Source: an uncultured Streptococcus sp. (lineage in GTDB: Bacteria; Bacillota; Bacilli; Lactobacillales; Streptococcaceae). From it: a DNA stretch of 27,189 bases. The notes beneath the pieces were generated by a model. The model saw only the letters and a list, made by a program, of their open reading frames with translations. It was not told the origin of the DNA and searched no databases. Where the stretch lies: positions 1 through 27,189 of the forward strand of contig NZ_CAUFJQ010000010.1 of assembly GCF_959025735.1 (NCBI RefSeq). Reading direction: 5' to 3'. Both the position numbers and the translations under genes were made by a program. Below, in pieces: positions 1 through 8,455 of this stretch (within the stretch, counting starts at the first letter, position 1; every line of letters begins with the position of its first letter).

Positions 1-1
1 C

Positions 2-82
2 AATGATGAGGTGGTTGCCTTGGTGAAAGAGCATATTGAAAGTCAAACGGATCGTAGAACCAAACCAAATAAAGTAAACTAA
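2..82 (+). CDS. C-terminal end of an unidentified protein (partial)
   Basis: The second frame is open from the window edge to TAA at 80-82, giving 26 residues ending TDRRTKPNKVN. It is charged and followed directly by a terminator hairpin, as expected of a gene end. Too little is visible to name a family. Confidence 0.5.
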   Translation, partial: NDEVVALVKEHIESQTDRRTKPNKVN

Positions 83-117
83 GTGTGAAGAAGGGATTCC
101 TTCCTCACTCTTTTTTT
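83..117 (+). terminator. Rho-independent terminator of the upstream gene
   Basis: Arms 85-94 and 99-108 pair with a GATT loop and one A/C mismatch, followed by seven T at 111-117. It lies between the stop at 82 and the -10 box of the next gene, and argues against any translation start at 85. Confidence 0.6.
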
Positions 118-119
118 AG

Positions 120-125
120 TATAAT
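120..125 (+). promoter_or_regulatory. Probable -10 box for the DUF4767-like lipoprotein gene
   Basis: TATAAT stands at 120-125, about 40 bases before the chosen start codon at 166. The -35 position (97-102, TTCCTT) is poor and overlaps the upstream terminator. Confidence 0.45.
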
Positions 126-165
126 AAAGTTCAGTATGAAAACACGGGAGACTAAAGGAGATCAG

Positions 166-1284
166 ATGAAAAGAAAACATTGGATGCAGTTGGGATTAGC
201 GGCTTCGAGTATGGTCTTGTTAACAGGATGTTACCAAAGATACCAGCGCCAGTCTAGTCCTAAAAAAGAGGTTGCAACGAGCCAGCCAGCAGCTAAAAAA
301 CAAGCGAAAAAAGCAGATAACAAACAATTATACCAGTCTGTTTTTTCAGACTACCAAAAAATTTTTGCCACTTCAAAAGATTTGGATGCCATTTCCAAAT
401 TGAATGATGCATTAGCCAAAGAAGATCGGATGATCAATAGCTGGGTGATCGAGACTGTCATCAATCAGCCAGCAGCTGTTCGCTATGCCTTTAAGGACTT
501 AAATAGCGATGGGGTGGATGAGATGATCATCGCCAACCAGCAAACCGATGGGAGCTACTTTGCGACAGGAGTCTACTACCTCAAGGACCAAAAGCCGACC
601 TTGCTTGCAGAAGGTTTCGTCGCTGGACACGGAGGAGCGCGCAATGCGACAACCCTCTATAAGGGAGGAGAAATCCTGGAAGTCAGCTGGTTGTCAGGAA
701 CTGGCCGTGGTGTAGCCGTACTTTCACGATTAGAAAAGACACCTCAAGCCGCGACCAAAGTCCAGGAAGAAGAAGTACAAGTACCTGGGTCAGATCTGAA
801 TGCCCTCTTTGGAAAATCTGATAAAGATAAACTGGATCTCAAGAGTTTTGATTGGCAAACCTTTGATAGCACAGCATCATCGGGAAATAGCCAAAGCCAG
901 GAAAAAACGCCTTGGAATGCTGAAAAATCAGCAAAATTAGCAGAATTTATGAAGACCTGGGGCGAAAAGATGGGGCAACCCAACTACCAAAAAGGCATTG
1001 CTGGCGGTGATGTAGGACCAGACAACCTCTATACACTTGGAGAAAATAGCAAGATGGATGCCATATACACAGATACGGGTCAAGGAAATGCCAAGTATCG
1101 TATTGTAGAACGCTATAGCAATTGGGACAAGTATCCAGATGTGCATAGTTATTTCTTTGCCATTACAGATACCGGAGAAGCCATTGTCTTTCATTCTCCA
1201 ACGACCAATGGTGGAAAGATGTATCTAAAACCAACGGACAACAAGGAACTTCAAGAAGAATTTACACAGTTACTTCATCAATAA
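166..1284 (+). CDS. Lipoprotein with DUF4767-like C-terminal domain
   Basis: 372 residues when started at ATG 166, which has AAAGGAG at 154-160. The longer reading from 85 would start inside a terminator and ahead of the -10 box. A type II signal peptide (MKRKHWM then a hydrophobic run) ends in the lipobox LTGC, so the protein should be anchored outside the membrane. A Lys/Gln-rich linker follows. A middle domain (about 50-220) carries a DLNSDGVDE segment resembling calcium-binding DxNxDG loops. The last ~120 residues (MKTWGEKMGQPNY, GGDVGPDNLY) look like the DUF4767 domain of Firmicute lipoproteins. No enzymatic role is known to me. It is monocistronic, with a terminator right after it. Confidence 0.8.
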   Translation: MKRKHWMQLGLAASSMVLLTGCYQRYQRQSSPKKEVATSQPAAKKQAKKADNKQLYQSVFSDYQKIFATSKDLDAISKLNDALAKEDRMINSWVIETVINQPAAVRYAFKDLNSDGVDEMIIANQQTDGSYFATGVYYLKDQKPTLLAEGFVAGHGGARNATTLYKGGEILEVSWLSGTGRGVAVLSRLEKTPQAATKVQEEEVQVPGSDLNALFGKSDKDKLDLKSFDWQTFDSTASSGNSQSQEKTPWNAEKSAKLAEFMKTWGEKMGQPNYQKGIAGGDVGPDNLYTLGENSKMDAIYTDTGQGNAKYRIVERYSNWDKYPDVHSYFFAITDTGEAIVFHSPTTNGGKMYLKPTDNKELQEEFTQLLHQ

Positions 1285-1295
1285 AAAGAAGAATA

Positions 1296-1326
1296 AACCA
1301 GAAAAAGACTGTTTTTCTGGTTTTGT
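1296..1326 (+). terminator. Rho-independent terminator
   Basis: AACCAGAAAAA at 1296-1306 pairs with TTTTTCTGGTT at 1312-1322 around a 5-base loop, followed by a T-rich run. It ends the DUF4767-like lipoprotein transcript. Confidence 0.75.
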
Positions 1327-1497
1327 TTATTCAAATAATGAATAAAAATACAATAAAAGAAATAATTTTTAGGATATAAAATATGTTAAAAACTAGTGAT
1401 AATTAGCAGTGCATAAGTATTTGAAAACAGAAAATGTTTGACAATTAAAGGAAAATCATTTAAAATATATTCATTCTTTATTTATAGGAGAAAAAAT

Positions 1498-2067
1498 ATG
1501 AAAAAACTTCTTACAGCCGGTGTGGCTCTCTTGTCAGTTGCAACGTTAGCAGCTTGTTCTGGTAAAACTGCTTCAGAATCATCAAGCAAAGATGCAAAAG
1601 CTTCTTCTAGCAAAGTAGAAAAATCATCTACTTCAGAAAGCAAATCAAGCAGTTCATCAAAATCATCTAAATCAGCAACCTCTTCTGTTAAAATTCCAGA
1701 AATTGTCTTGTTGACTGATGAAGAAATCGATAACGCCAAAACAATTGGTGATATGAAAACTCTTTATAGTAAATTAGTGGATAACTATAAAAAATATGCT
1801 CAAGATCTTGGCGATCAAATTCCAGAATCACATAGATCTATATATACTCAACAAGTAGAGCCAGCTCTCAAGACATTGGACGAATCAAAAACTCAATTTG
1901 ATACGGCACTTTCAACTGGTGGTTCAGATGATACAGTTGTTCCTGAACAAGGACGTACTGCTTTTGCACAACAATTGAAATCTGGACGTGACACTATGAA
2001 ACAAGCTCTTGAAAGTGCATATAAGATGATTTCACCTTATATCTCTTCATCTTCATCAGCTGAATAA
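1498..2067 (+). CDS. Small Ser-rich lipoprotein of unknown function
   Basis: 189 residues from ATG 1498, with AGGAG at 1486-1490. The reading can be extended back to 1438 but the extension has no ribosome site and would destroy the signal peptide. A lipoprotein signal (MKKLLTAGVALLSVATLAAC) is followed by about 45 residues dominated by Ser and Lys, then a predicted helical domain (about 65-180) without recognisable catalytic motifs, and a Ser-rich tail. The Ser-rich linker probably spans the cell wall. It is flanked by terminators on both sides and so is transcribed alone. I do not recognise the family; a helical extracytoplasmic binding or stress lipoprotein is possible. Confidence 0.75.
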   Translation: MKKLLTAGVALLSVATLAACSGKTASESSSKDAKASSSKVEKSSTSESKSSSSSKSSKSATSSVKIPEIVLLTDEEIDNAKTIGDMKTLYSKLVDNYKKYAQDLGDQIPESHRSIYTQQVEPALKTLDESKTQFDTALSTGGSDDTVVPEQGRTAFAQQLKSGRDTMKQALESAYKMISPYISSSSSAE

Positions 2068-2077
2068 TCAAAGAAAA

Positions 2078-2112
2078 AAATAGGTTAGGACCTCAAGTCC
2101 TAGCCTATTTTT
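2078..2112 (+). terminator. Rho-independent terminator
   Basis: Arms 2078-2091 and 2097-2110 pair over 14 bases with one T·G wobble around a 5-base loop and end in T residues. It closes the Ser-rich lipoprotein gene. Confidence 0.85.
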
Positions 2113-2114
2113 GC

Positions 2115-2154
2115 TTTCTTACAAAAATGTAAGAAATAAAGGGGAAAATGTAAG
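2115..2154 (+). promoter_or_regulatory. BceR-like operator upstream of the ABC transporter
   Basis: Bases 2115-2136 form a perfect 9-bp inverted repeat with a 4-base spacer, core TTACA-AAAA-TGTAA. From memory, this fits the TNACA-N4-TGTAA type of site recognised by BceR-family response regulators, which control peptide-antibiotic ABC transporters. The half-site AAATGTAAG recurs at 2146-2154, exactly 21 bp (two helical turns) after its first copy at 2125-2133. No response regulator is encoded nearby, so the controlling system would be unlinked. Confidence 0.6.
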
Positions 2155-2186
2155 GTTATGTTATGGTGAAAGCGTTTTAGTTTTAG

Positions 2187-2192
2187 TACAAT
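2187..2192 (+). promoter_or_regulatory. Probable -10 box of the BceAB-type operon
   Basis: TACAAT stands 52 bases before the start codon. The -35 region (2164-2169, TGGTGA) is far from consensus, as is usual for promoters that need an activator. The candidate operator is centred about 70 bp before the expected transcription start. Confidence 0.4.
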
Positions 2193-2243
2193 AGATTTGT
2201 AAAAAACGATTGAAGCTTTTATCGAGCTAGAAAGGAATGGACC

Positions 2244-3011
2244 ATGATCCTACTAGACGTTCAACATATCAAAAAAATCTACAAAACCCGCTTTCAAGGA
2301 ACGCAGGTCGAAGCCCTAAAAGATATTCACTTCACTGTTGAGAAGGGCGAATATGTGGCCATCATGGGGGAATCAGGATCTGGGAAATCAACCCTCCTCA
2401 ACATCCTGGCCATGCTGGATCAGCCGACGGAAGGGCAGGTTTACCTCAATGGCACAGATACCTCAACCATCAAGAACAAGGACGCCTCCAGCTTCCGCCG
2501 GGAAAAACTAGGCTTCGTCTTTCAAGATTTCAACCTGCTCGACACCTTGTCTGTCAAGGACAATATCCTTCTCCCTCTGGTCCTTTCTCGCAGACCGGTC
2601 AAGGAAATGATGAGCAAGGTGGATAGCGTCAGTCGAGAGTTGGGCATTCACCAACTGCTTGAAAAATACCCTTACGAAATCTCTGGTGGACAAAAGCAAC
2701 GGGTAGCCGTAGCGCGGGCCATCATTACCTCGCCAGAAATCCTCCTGGCCGATGAGCCAACAGGGGCGCTGGATTCCAAGTCTTCAGCTGCGTTACTAGA
2801 TGTCTTTGAAGATATCAATACCATGGGTCAAACCATTCTCATGGTGACCCACTCGACCGCAGCCGCAGCACGGGCCAAGCGCGTGCTCTTCATCAAGGAC
2901 GGGATTCTTTACAACCAGATTTTCCGCGGGGAAAAGACAGAGCGTCAGATGTTCCAAGAAATCTCAGATACCTTGACGGTCATGGCGGGAAAGGAGGATC
3001 GTGATGTTTAA
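2244..3011 (+). CDS. BceA-type ABC transporter ATP-binding protein
   Basis: 255 residues; ATG 2244 is preceded by AAAGGA at 2231-2236. It is a complete nucleotide-binding domain: Walker A GESGSGKST at 42-50, Q-loop Gln94, signature SGGQ at 147-150, Walker B ILLADE at 166-171, D-loop ALD at 175-177 and switch His203. The sequence type (MacB/LolD/BceA group) and the large partner permease identify it as the ATPase of a peptide-antibiotic sensing and detoxification transporter. These act with a BceS-like kinase against cell-wall-active peptides such as bacitracin. It overlaps the permease gene, so both come from one transcript. The drug specificity cannot be read from sequence. Confidence 0.9.
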   Translation: MILLDVQHIKKIYKTRFQGTQVEALKDIHFTVEKGEYVAIMGESGSGKSTLLNILAMLDQPTEGQVYLNGTDTSTIKNKDASSFRREKLGFVFQDFNLLDTLSVKDNILLPLVLSRRPVKEMMSKVDSVSRELGIHQLLEKYPYEISGGQKQRVAVARAIITSPEILLADEPTGALDSKSSAALLDVFEDINTMGQTILMVTHSTAAAARAKRVLFIKDGILYNQIFRGEKTERQMFQEISDTLTVMAGKEDRDV

Positions 3012-5007
3012 ATTAACAAGTAAATTAGCACTTTCCAACCTCAAACAAAATCGCAAGTTGTATTATCCTTTCGCTATAGCTGTCATTTTAACGACCATGA
3101 TCCTTTATAGTTTTATCGCCTTGTCATTGACCCCTCATTTAGAGGATTCTTACGGAGGGGGATCGGCGAGAACTGTTCTTGGTTTTGGCAGTTTCGTCGT
3201 CCAGCTGGTCGTCATCATTTTGGTGGCTTATGCCAATGGCTACGTCATGAAAAATCGTTCCAAAGAACTGGGCTTGTACAGTGTTCTGGGAATGGAGAAG
3301 AAGCATCTCCTCATCATGACCTTATGGGAATTGCTCTTCTTCTATGTTCTCACAGTTGGAGTAGGACTGGGCTTGGGGCTCTTGTTTGATCCCTTGATTT
3401 TCGCCTTGCTTCTAAAATGTATGGGTTTACCAGTCGTCATTCAATCAACCTTCCAGATAGAGGCTGTTCTTAACACTTTACTTGGGTTAGCCTTAGCTTT
3501 TGGCCTCATTCTCTTGTTGAATTCTTTCCGCCTCTTGCGCTACAGTTCCCTCCACCTCATGCAACAGAAAAAGGCAGGGGAGAAGAAGGGACGCTTCTTG
3601 CTGGTTCAAACTCTGTTAGGACTAGGGCTCTTAGGAATTGCTTTTTATATAGCGCTAACCGTTGAGCGGCCAGTTGCGGCTGTCCAAGGATTCTTTATTG
3701 CCGTCATCTTGGTCATTCTAGCGACTTATCTCTTATTCAACGCAGGATCCATTACCTTCTTAAGATTTCTCAAAGGTCGGAAATCCTATTATTACAAGCC
3801 AGAGAATTTTATATCTGTCTCTAACTTAATAGCTCGGATGCGAAAAAATGCAGCGGGCCTTGCGACGATTAGTATTCTATCCACCATGGTCTTGGTCACC
3901 TTAACCGGGTCGCTCAATATCTTTATTGGAGGGCAGAATTACCTAGATACTGTTTACCCTTCTGATTATATGATTAGTGTGGGGCATATGCCTTCAGATG
4001 CTGAAACAGAATCGGTTATTGAGGATGTTCAAGCTCAAATAAAGAAAACAGCCGATGCAACACATCTATCAGATTATCAGGTGGCACAGACAACATACTG
4101 GTCGGCTGAAATTCGAAAGATTGATGGAAGGAGCTTAGAGGTGAATGACCAGTCCACTCCATCAACTGGTCAGGAGTTGAAGTCAGAAGGAACAGTCTAC
4201 TTTTTTGATCAGGCGACTTATGAGCAACTGACCGGGCAAAAAGTTGAGCTTGGGGAAAATGAAATCTTAGCCTATGGATATCAGTATCCTGGAAGATTAG
4301 ACGCACAATTAGAAATCAATGGGAAGACCTTCACGATTAAAGAAAAACTAAACTCCAATTTTATCCAAGGGAAACTCCCTCAATCCGACCTGTTTCAACA
4401 CCAAATGGGCTTGTACCTGGTCCTCCCTGACTTGAACCAACTGGGACTAAAAGTTGATAAAAATTTGGAATTCTCTATTACTGCTAAAAATAAAGATAAC
4501 CAAGATTTTATTTCTGGCTTGATCAAAGAGCTGTATTCGACAGACAAAATCAGTCAATATGGTGCGACTTATTTTGGTGGATTTGATCGATACAGTATAG
4601 AGAAAGATTGGCGTGAAACAGCAGGGACTCTTCTATTTATCGGGATTTTTCTATCGGTGATCTTTCTATTAGCTACAGTTCTTGTCATTTACTACAAACA
4701 GATTTCAGAGGGCTATGAGGACTGGGAAAATTTTGTGATCTTGCAACAAGTAGGATTGGACCAAAAGCAAACCGGCACCACCATTCGCAAACAGATACTC
4801 ACCGTCTTTTTCCTTCCTTTATTTTTCTCCTTCCTCTACCTAGGAGTAGCCTACAAGATGATCGCAAAGATCGTTGCCATCTTAGGAGCAACCAATGCGG
4901 GCTTGGTCCTTCAAACAACTCTTTCTATCTGCGCAGTCTTTTTCATCTCATATGTTCTCGTCTTTCTTCTGACTTCTAGAAGTTATCGAAAGATTGTCGT
5001 GAGATAG
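3004..5007 (+). CDS. BceB-type ABC transporter permease
   Basis: 667 residues from ATG 3004, overlapping the ATPase stop by 8 bases, with AAGGAGG at 2991-2997. A GTG at 3001 is in frame but too close to the ribosome site. The layout is that of BceB: one N-terminal membrane helix, several more up to about residue 310 (FtsX-like segments), a large extracellular domain from about 310 to 540, and three C-terminal helices. In known systems this extracellular domain takes part in sensing the peptide drug and in contact with the histidine kinase. The gene ends before a strong bidirectional terminator. Confidence 0.88.
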   Translation: MFKLTSKLALSNLKQNRKLYYPFAIAVILTTMILYSFIALSLTPHLEDSYGGGSARTVLGFGSFVVQLVVIILVAYANGYVMKNRSKELGLYSVLGMEKKHLLIMTLWELLFFYVLTVGVGLGLGLLFDPLIFALLLKCMGLPVVIQSTFQIEAVLNTLLGLALAFGLILLLNSFRLLRYSSLHLMQQKKAGEKKGRFLLVQTLLGLGLLGIAFYIALTVERPVAAVQGFFIAVILVILATYLLFNAGSITFLRFLKGRKSYYYKPENFISVSNLIARMRKNAAGLATISILSTMVLVTLTGSLNIFIGGQNYLDTVYPSDYMISVGHMPSDAETESVIEDVQAQIKKTADATHLSDYQVAQTTYWSAEIRKIDGRSLEVNDQSTPSTGQELKSEGTVYFFDQATYEQLTGQKVELGENEILAYGYQYPGRLDAQLEINGKTFTIKEKLNSNFIQGKLPQSDLFQHQMGLYLVLPDLNQLGLKVDKNLEFSITAKNKDNQDFISGLIKELYSTDKISQYGATYFGGFDRYSIEKDWRETAGTLLFIGIFLSVIFLLATVLVIYYKQISEGYEDWENFVILQQVGLDQKQTGTTIRKQILTVFFLPLFFSFLYLGVAYKMIAKIVAILGATNAGLVLQTTLSICAVFFISYVLVFLLTSRSYRKIVVR

Positions 5008-5066
5008 CGTTCGAGTCTATAAAAGATTAGAAATAAGATGAAACATACAACATTTTGTTAGCACAA

Positions 5067-5097
5067 AAAACACCGAGGATTATATCCTCGGTGTTTT
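5067..5097. terminator. Bidirectional terminator between convergent genes
   Basis: A perfect 14-bp stem, 5067-5080 with 5084-5097, and a 3-base loop. It is flanked by A residues on the left and T residues on the right, so it can work on both strands, between the BceB-type gene and the minus-strand peptide-binding gene. Confidence 0.9.
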
Positions 5098-5106
5098 CTA
5101 TCACGA

Positions 5107-7071
5107 TTATTTCACGTGTTTTGCAAGTTCTTCTTGCGCTTTTTTGTTTGATTCTTCTTTTTCTTTCAACCAATTCTTATAAGCTTTTTCGTAGTCAGCA
5201 GTTGTAACTGTTTTATCTTGAACTTTTTGGTATTTGAAGAAGCTTGATTCACCTTTAATACCAATTGCAGAATTTGCTGCTGAGAATGGCGTTACCTTCG
5301 TGATAGATGGAACTCCACCCTTAGAGTAGATTGGAAGTACCATTGCGTTTTCAGTCAACCAAGCTTGGGCAGCAGCGTATTTTTCATAACGCGCATTGGT
5401 ATCCAATTTTTCAGCATTAGCAGCATCCAACAATTCTTTGTATTGGTTCAAACCAATTTTTTCGATGAGCGCTTGGTCTTTCTTAGGATCAAGTCCCATA
5501 CCAGTCAAGGTTGAACCATCTGTTGGGTTCAAGATATCCAAGTAAGTAGATGGGTCTTGGAAGTCAGGTCCCCAACCAGTGATATCCATATCAAAGTCTT
5601 TTTGCTCTGGTGATTGGGCAAAGTAAGTAGCGTTATCTGCATCGTCTGTAGACAATTTTTGTACATCGATTACGACATTGTCTTTACCAAGAGCTGCTTC
5701 GATTGAGCTCTTCATAGAGTCTGCTTGTTGGACAAGAGCATTAGAAGATTGGTCCACAACATAGTCGATATGGATTGGGAATTGAACGCCTTGTGATTGC
5801 AATTCAGCCTTCGCTTTTTCAAGTTCTGCTTTGGCTTTATCCGCATTATGCAAGCTATCTTGAGCATCTGCGAAGCTAACACCTTTCCACTCATCTCCTG
5901 TTGCGGCAAGTTTTTCTTCAACGAGAGTACCGAAGTCTTTCCCGTCTGCTTGCACAAATGTCGGTGGAACTAGAAGGGTACGTAGAGTTTTTGATGCTCC
6001 GTCTTTCCCGTTAACTTGAGCGCTGTAGGAAGTTCTGTCTAAAGCAAAGTTCAAAGCTTGACGGAAGTTTTTGTTTTGAAGGGCTGTCTTCGTGTTGTTC
6101 TTTTGCTCATCAGATGTCTTCTTCGTATGGCCGTAATTTTGACGGTTGACGTTGAAGTAAGCGTAGTAAACAGTAGAATCTTGTGGGGTATAAACGATGT
6201 TATCCTTGAATTTCTTCTCAATCGTACTGTAGGTTGAGCTAGTTGGGAAGAGACGAGCAGTAGATAGGTTACCATCTGAGAAGTTACGAGCAAGGTAGTC
6301 TTGGTCGGATCCATCGAAGTAAGTCAATTTAACGGTATCGATGTGAACATTTTTCTTGTCGTAGTAATCAGGGTTCTTTTCCAACTCGATTTGTGATTTT
6401 GAAGTGAAGGACTTCAAAATGTAGGCCCCGTTGTAGAGGATCCCATTTGGTTTCACGCTACCAAAGTCTTTCCCAGCTGATTCCAAGAATTTTTCATTAA
6501 CTGGCATCATGGTAGCAGTCGTCAATTTAGAATTCCAGAAAGATTCAGGTTGGTTCAAAGTATATTGAAGAGTGTGATCATCAACAGCTTTGACTCCAAC
6601 AGTTGAGAAGTCTTTGGTTTTCCCGTTTACATAGTCATCCAAGCCTTTGACTGAGTTTTGAACCAAGTAAAGCGCATCAGATTTTTTATCTGCTACATAT
6701 TTCAGAGATGTCACGAAATCTTTTGCAGTGACGTCAGCGTATTCATTTCCTTCTGAATCATACCACTTCGCGTCTTTTCGAAGCTTGTAGGTATAAGTCA
6801 GACCGTCTTTTGAAACAGACCAGTCTTCTGCAAGAGCAGGCACTAGGTTACCGTATTGGTCGTTTTCAAACAAACCATCGACCAAGTTGGTTGTAATGTC
6901 GCTTGTAGTTGAACGATTTGAAGTCAAATAGTTCAAGGAATCAGGGTCTGTACCATACACGTAGTTGTAGGTAGTCCCTTTTGACGCATTAGAAGATGAG
7001 CCACATGCAGCAAGGAAAAGCGTTGAAGCTGCGGCGACACCTGCTAAAAGAGCAAGCTTCGATTTTTTCAT
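5107..7071 (-). CDS. Oligopeptide ABC transporter substrate-binding lipoprotein (AmiA/AliA/AliB type)
   Basis: 654 residues, the usual length for streptococcal AmiA/AliA/AliB proteins (SBP_bac_5 family). The start is ATG at 7069-7071 with an AAAAGGAG ribosome site (7080-7087 on this strand). The signal peptide ends LAAC with lipid-modified Cys23. Family features include DPDSLNYL near the mature N-terminus, EDWSVSKDGLTYTYKLRKD, and GWGPDFQDPSTYLDI in the second lobe. The tail is rich in Lys and Glu. No permease or ATPase gene lies beside it, so it probably delivers peptides to the AmiCDEF-type importer encoded elsewhere. It is a clear paralogue of the gene at 23760-25727. A role in sensing signal peptides is possible but not shown here. 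Confidence 0.9.
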   Translation of the reverse strand: MKKSKLALLAGVAAASTLFLAACGSSSNASKGTTYNYVYGTDPDSLNYLTSNRSTTSDITTNLVDGLFENDQYGNLVPALAEDWSVSKDGLTYTYKLRKDAKWYDSEGNEYADVTAKDFVTSLKYVADKKSDALYLVQNSVKGLDDYVNGKTKDFSTVGVKAVDDHTLQYTLNQPESFWNSKLTTATMMPVNEKFLESAGKDFGSVKPNGILYNGAYILKSFTSKSQIELEKNPDYYDKKNVHIDTVKLTYFDGSDQDYLARNFSDGNLSTARLFPTSSTYSTIEKKFKDNIVYTPQDSTVYYAYFNVNRQNYGHTKKTSDEQKNNTKTALQNKNFRQALNFALDRTSYSAQVNGKDGASKTLRTLLVPPTFVQADGKDFGTLVEEKLAATGDEWKGVSFADAQDSLHNADKAKAELEKAKAELQSQGVQFPIHIDYVVDQSSNALVQQADSMKSSIEAALGKDNVVIDVQKLSTDDADNATYFAQSPEQKDFDMDITGWGPDFQDPSTYLDILNPTDGSTLTGMGLDPKKDQALIEKIGLNQYKELLDAANAEKLDTNARYEKYAAAQAWLTENAMVLPIYSKGGVPSITKVTPFSAANSAIGIKGESSFFKYQKVQDKTVTTADYEKAYKNWLKEKEESNKKAQEELAKHVK

Positions 7072-7088
7072 ATTCGTGTCTCCTTTTG

Positions 7089-7107
7089 AATAATTTTAAT
7101 TATTATA
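7089..7107 (-). promoter_or_regulatory. Promoter -10 with overlapping palindrome for the peptide-binding gene
   Basis: On the minus strand TATAAT (7102-7107) lies 31 bases from the start codon; the -35 match is weak (TTTATT). The palindrome AATAATTTTAATTATT (7089-7104, 7-bp arms) covers the -10 edge and the expected transcription start. A repressor site (for example a CodY-like A/T palindrome) is conceivable, but the match to the CodY box is poor. Confidence 0.4.
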
Positions 7108-7240
7108 CTCCAATCAATCTATAAAATAAAGTGTTTTTTGAACTTTTTTTGCATATTTACACACCAGTATACAGTGAAAGCCTTGATTTTAAAGGATTTT
7201 TAAGGAATAAAAAATTTTTTTAAAAAAGTTACTATTTTGC

Positions 7241-7304
7241 TTTACATACTAGTTGAGAAAGAGTATACTGATAGTGAATAAACTAGTATGTAAAACAAAC
7301 TAGT
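7241..7304 (+). promoter_or_regulatory. Autoregulated promoter of the padR operon with inverted-repeat operator
   Basis: A promoter with -35 TTTACA (7241-7246), 17-bp spacer and -10 TATACT (7264-7269). The 14-mer TTTACATACTAGTT (7241-7254) covers the -35 and its exact reverse complement lies at 7281-7294, just after the expected start. A further half-site AACTAGT occurs at 7298-7304. PadR-family repressors typically bind such palindromes (ATGT/ACAT half-sites), so repression by the downstream gene product is the natural reading. Confidence 0.75.
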
Positions 7305-7331
7305 GCATATGTGAAGAAAGAGGTGAGAAGG

Positions 7332-7661
7332 ATGAAAGAGTCCCAATTACTAAAGGGAGTCTTGGAGGGCTGTGTGCTGGAGATTATTTCCAAAAAGGCC
7401 ATCTATGGCTACGAATTGATTCAAAGTCTCAAAGAGATGGGATTTGATAAGATTGTCGCTGGGACAATTTATCCCCTACTTCAAAAATTAGAAAAACAAG
7501 GAATTATTCATGGGGAAATGAGGCCGTCTCCAGATGGGCCTGATCGTAAGTATTTTTCACTCAGTGATGCTGGAAAAGAGCGTTTAGGGGAATTTTGGGA
7601 CCAGTGGCAGGAGCTAGTCACAAAAGTAGAACGTATCAAGAAGGAGGGGGAAGAATGGTAG
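7332..7661 (+). CDS. PadR-family transcriptional regulator
   Basis: 109 residues from ATG 7332, with AGAGGTG six to eight bases upstream. A GTG at 7311 would add seven residues but the family begins at MKESQLLKGVLEG, and the GTG has no ribosome site. It is a short PadR protein: a winged helix with YGYEL (25-29), recognition-helix region GTIYPLLQKLEKQG (44-57) and wing DGPDRKYFSLSDAG (69-82), then a dimerisation helix to the end. It overlaps the next gene by 7 bases. PadR proteins usually repress neighbouring membrane or transport genes until a ligand binds. The palindromic operator in its own promoter supports autoregulation. Confidence 0.9.
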   Translation: MKESQLLKGVLEGCVLEIISKKAIYGYELIQSLKEMGFDKIVAGTIYPLLQKLEKQGIIHGEMRPSPDGPDRKYFSLSDAGKERLGEFWDQWQELVTKVERIKKEGEEW

Positions 7662-8455
7662 AAAGTTATACAGAAAAAATGTCAGATGAATTGATTCATT
7701 TAAATAAAGAGGATCAAGCCTATGTGAAAAAAATGGTCGCTTATATTGGGGCTAAGTCCTATTTTTATGATGATGAAGCACTCGGTGAACAACTCTACAA
7801 TATGGTTTGCGACCTAAAAGTTGCTGAGAAAGAAGGCATTCGGGCAGTGGATTATTTTGGAAAGGATCCACGGGTTATGGTGGATCAAGTTCTTTCAGAT
7901 TTGCCTAAACGCTCTTTAGGCTCTTATGTGGGACTCGTCTTCCTACTTGGAGTGATCTTAGTTGGCATGCGTTATTTAATGGATTTTACCTGGATGACGC
8001 CACTGAAAATCGAACCCCTGACCTATGTGGTTATTTTATTCAATTTCTCGGTGTTTAGCCAGTTCATCACGTGGCTATGGTCCAAACAGAACTATGGTGA
8101 AATGAAGAGGCCTTGGGCTATTTTTATCAGTGTGATCTGCCTGACGGTATTTCTAAACATCGTACGACTATTTTCGATTTATTTTGGCCACATTGGGAGT
8201 CTCTTCTTATCAGATGGTTGGGGGATTGTTCTTGCTGTCCTAGTCCTACTTGGGTTTGCGGTTATGGCTTATAGAAGCAGGGAGCGTTTGATGATGAGTC
8301 TACTAGTCATGGGCCTGACTTTCCTAGTTACTGGAAGCTGGATTCGTCTTGTGAATCAGGAAACTGCTCACTTATTAGGCTGGCTACTTCCTCTCATAGG
8401 ACTAGTCCTGACCTTTGTTGTATTTCGTCTCCAAAGAAAGGGGGAAGAAAGATGA
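7655..8455 (+). CDS. Six-helix membrane protein of the padR operon (paralogue 1)
   Basis: 266 residues from ATG 7655, with AAGGAGG at 7641-7647. A reading from 7595 would overlap padR by 67 bases and is rejected. Residues 1-88 form a soluble helical domain with EDQAY (19-23), LYNMVCDL (47-54) and DYFGKDPRVMVDQ (66-78). Six hydrophobic segments fill 90-262. The N-terminal domain resembles the small helical domains (DUF1048/DUF1700/HAAS-like) that often accompany PadR regulators; I am not certain of the family. The next gene is a paralogue overlapping by 4 bases, which suggests a hetero-oligomer. Function unknown. Confidence 0.82.
   Translation: MVESYTEKMSDELIHLNKEDQAYVKKMVAYIGAKSYFYDDEALGEQLYNMVCDLKVAEKEGIRAVDYFGKDPRVMVDQVLSDLPKRSLGSYVGLVFLLGVILVGMRYLMDFTWMTPLKIEPLTYVVILFNFSVFSQFITWLWSKQNYGEMKRPWAIFISVICLTVFLNIVRLFSIYFGHIGSLFLSDGWGIVLAVLVLLGFAVMAYRSRERLMMSLLVMGLTFLVTGSWIRLVNQETAHLLGWLLPLIGLVLTFVVFRLQRKGEER

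Noticed and set aside
5107..7071. Naming the gene aliA, aliB or amiA
   Set aside because: The paralogues are too alike to tell apart without alignment, and neither gene order nor neighbouring transporter genes help.
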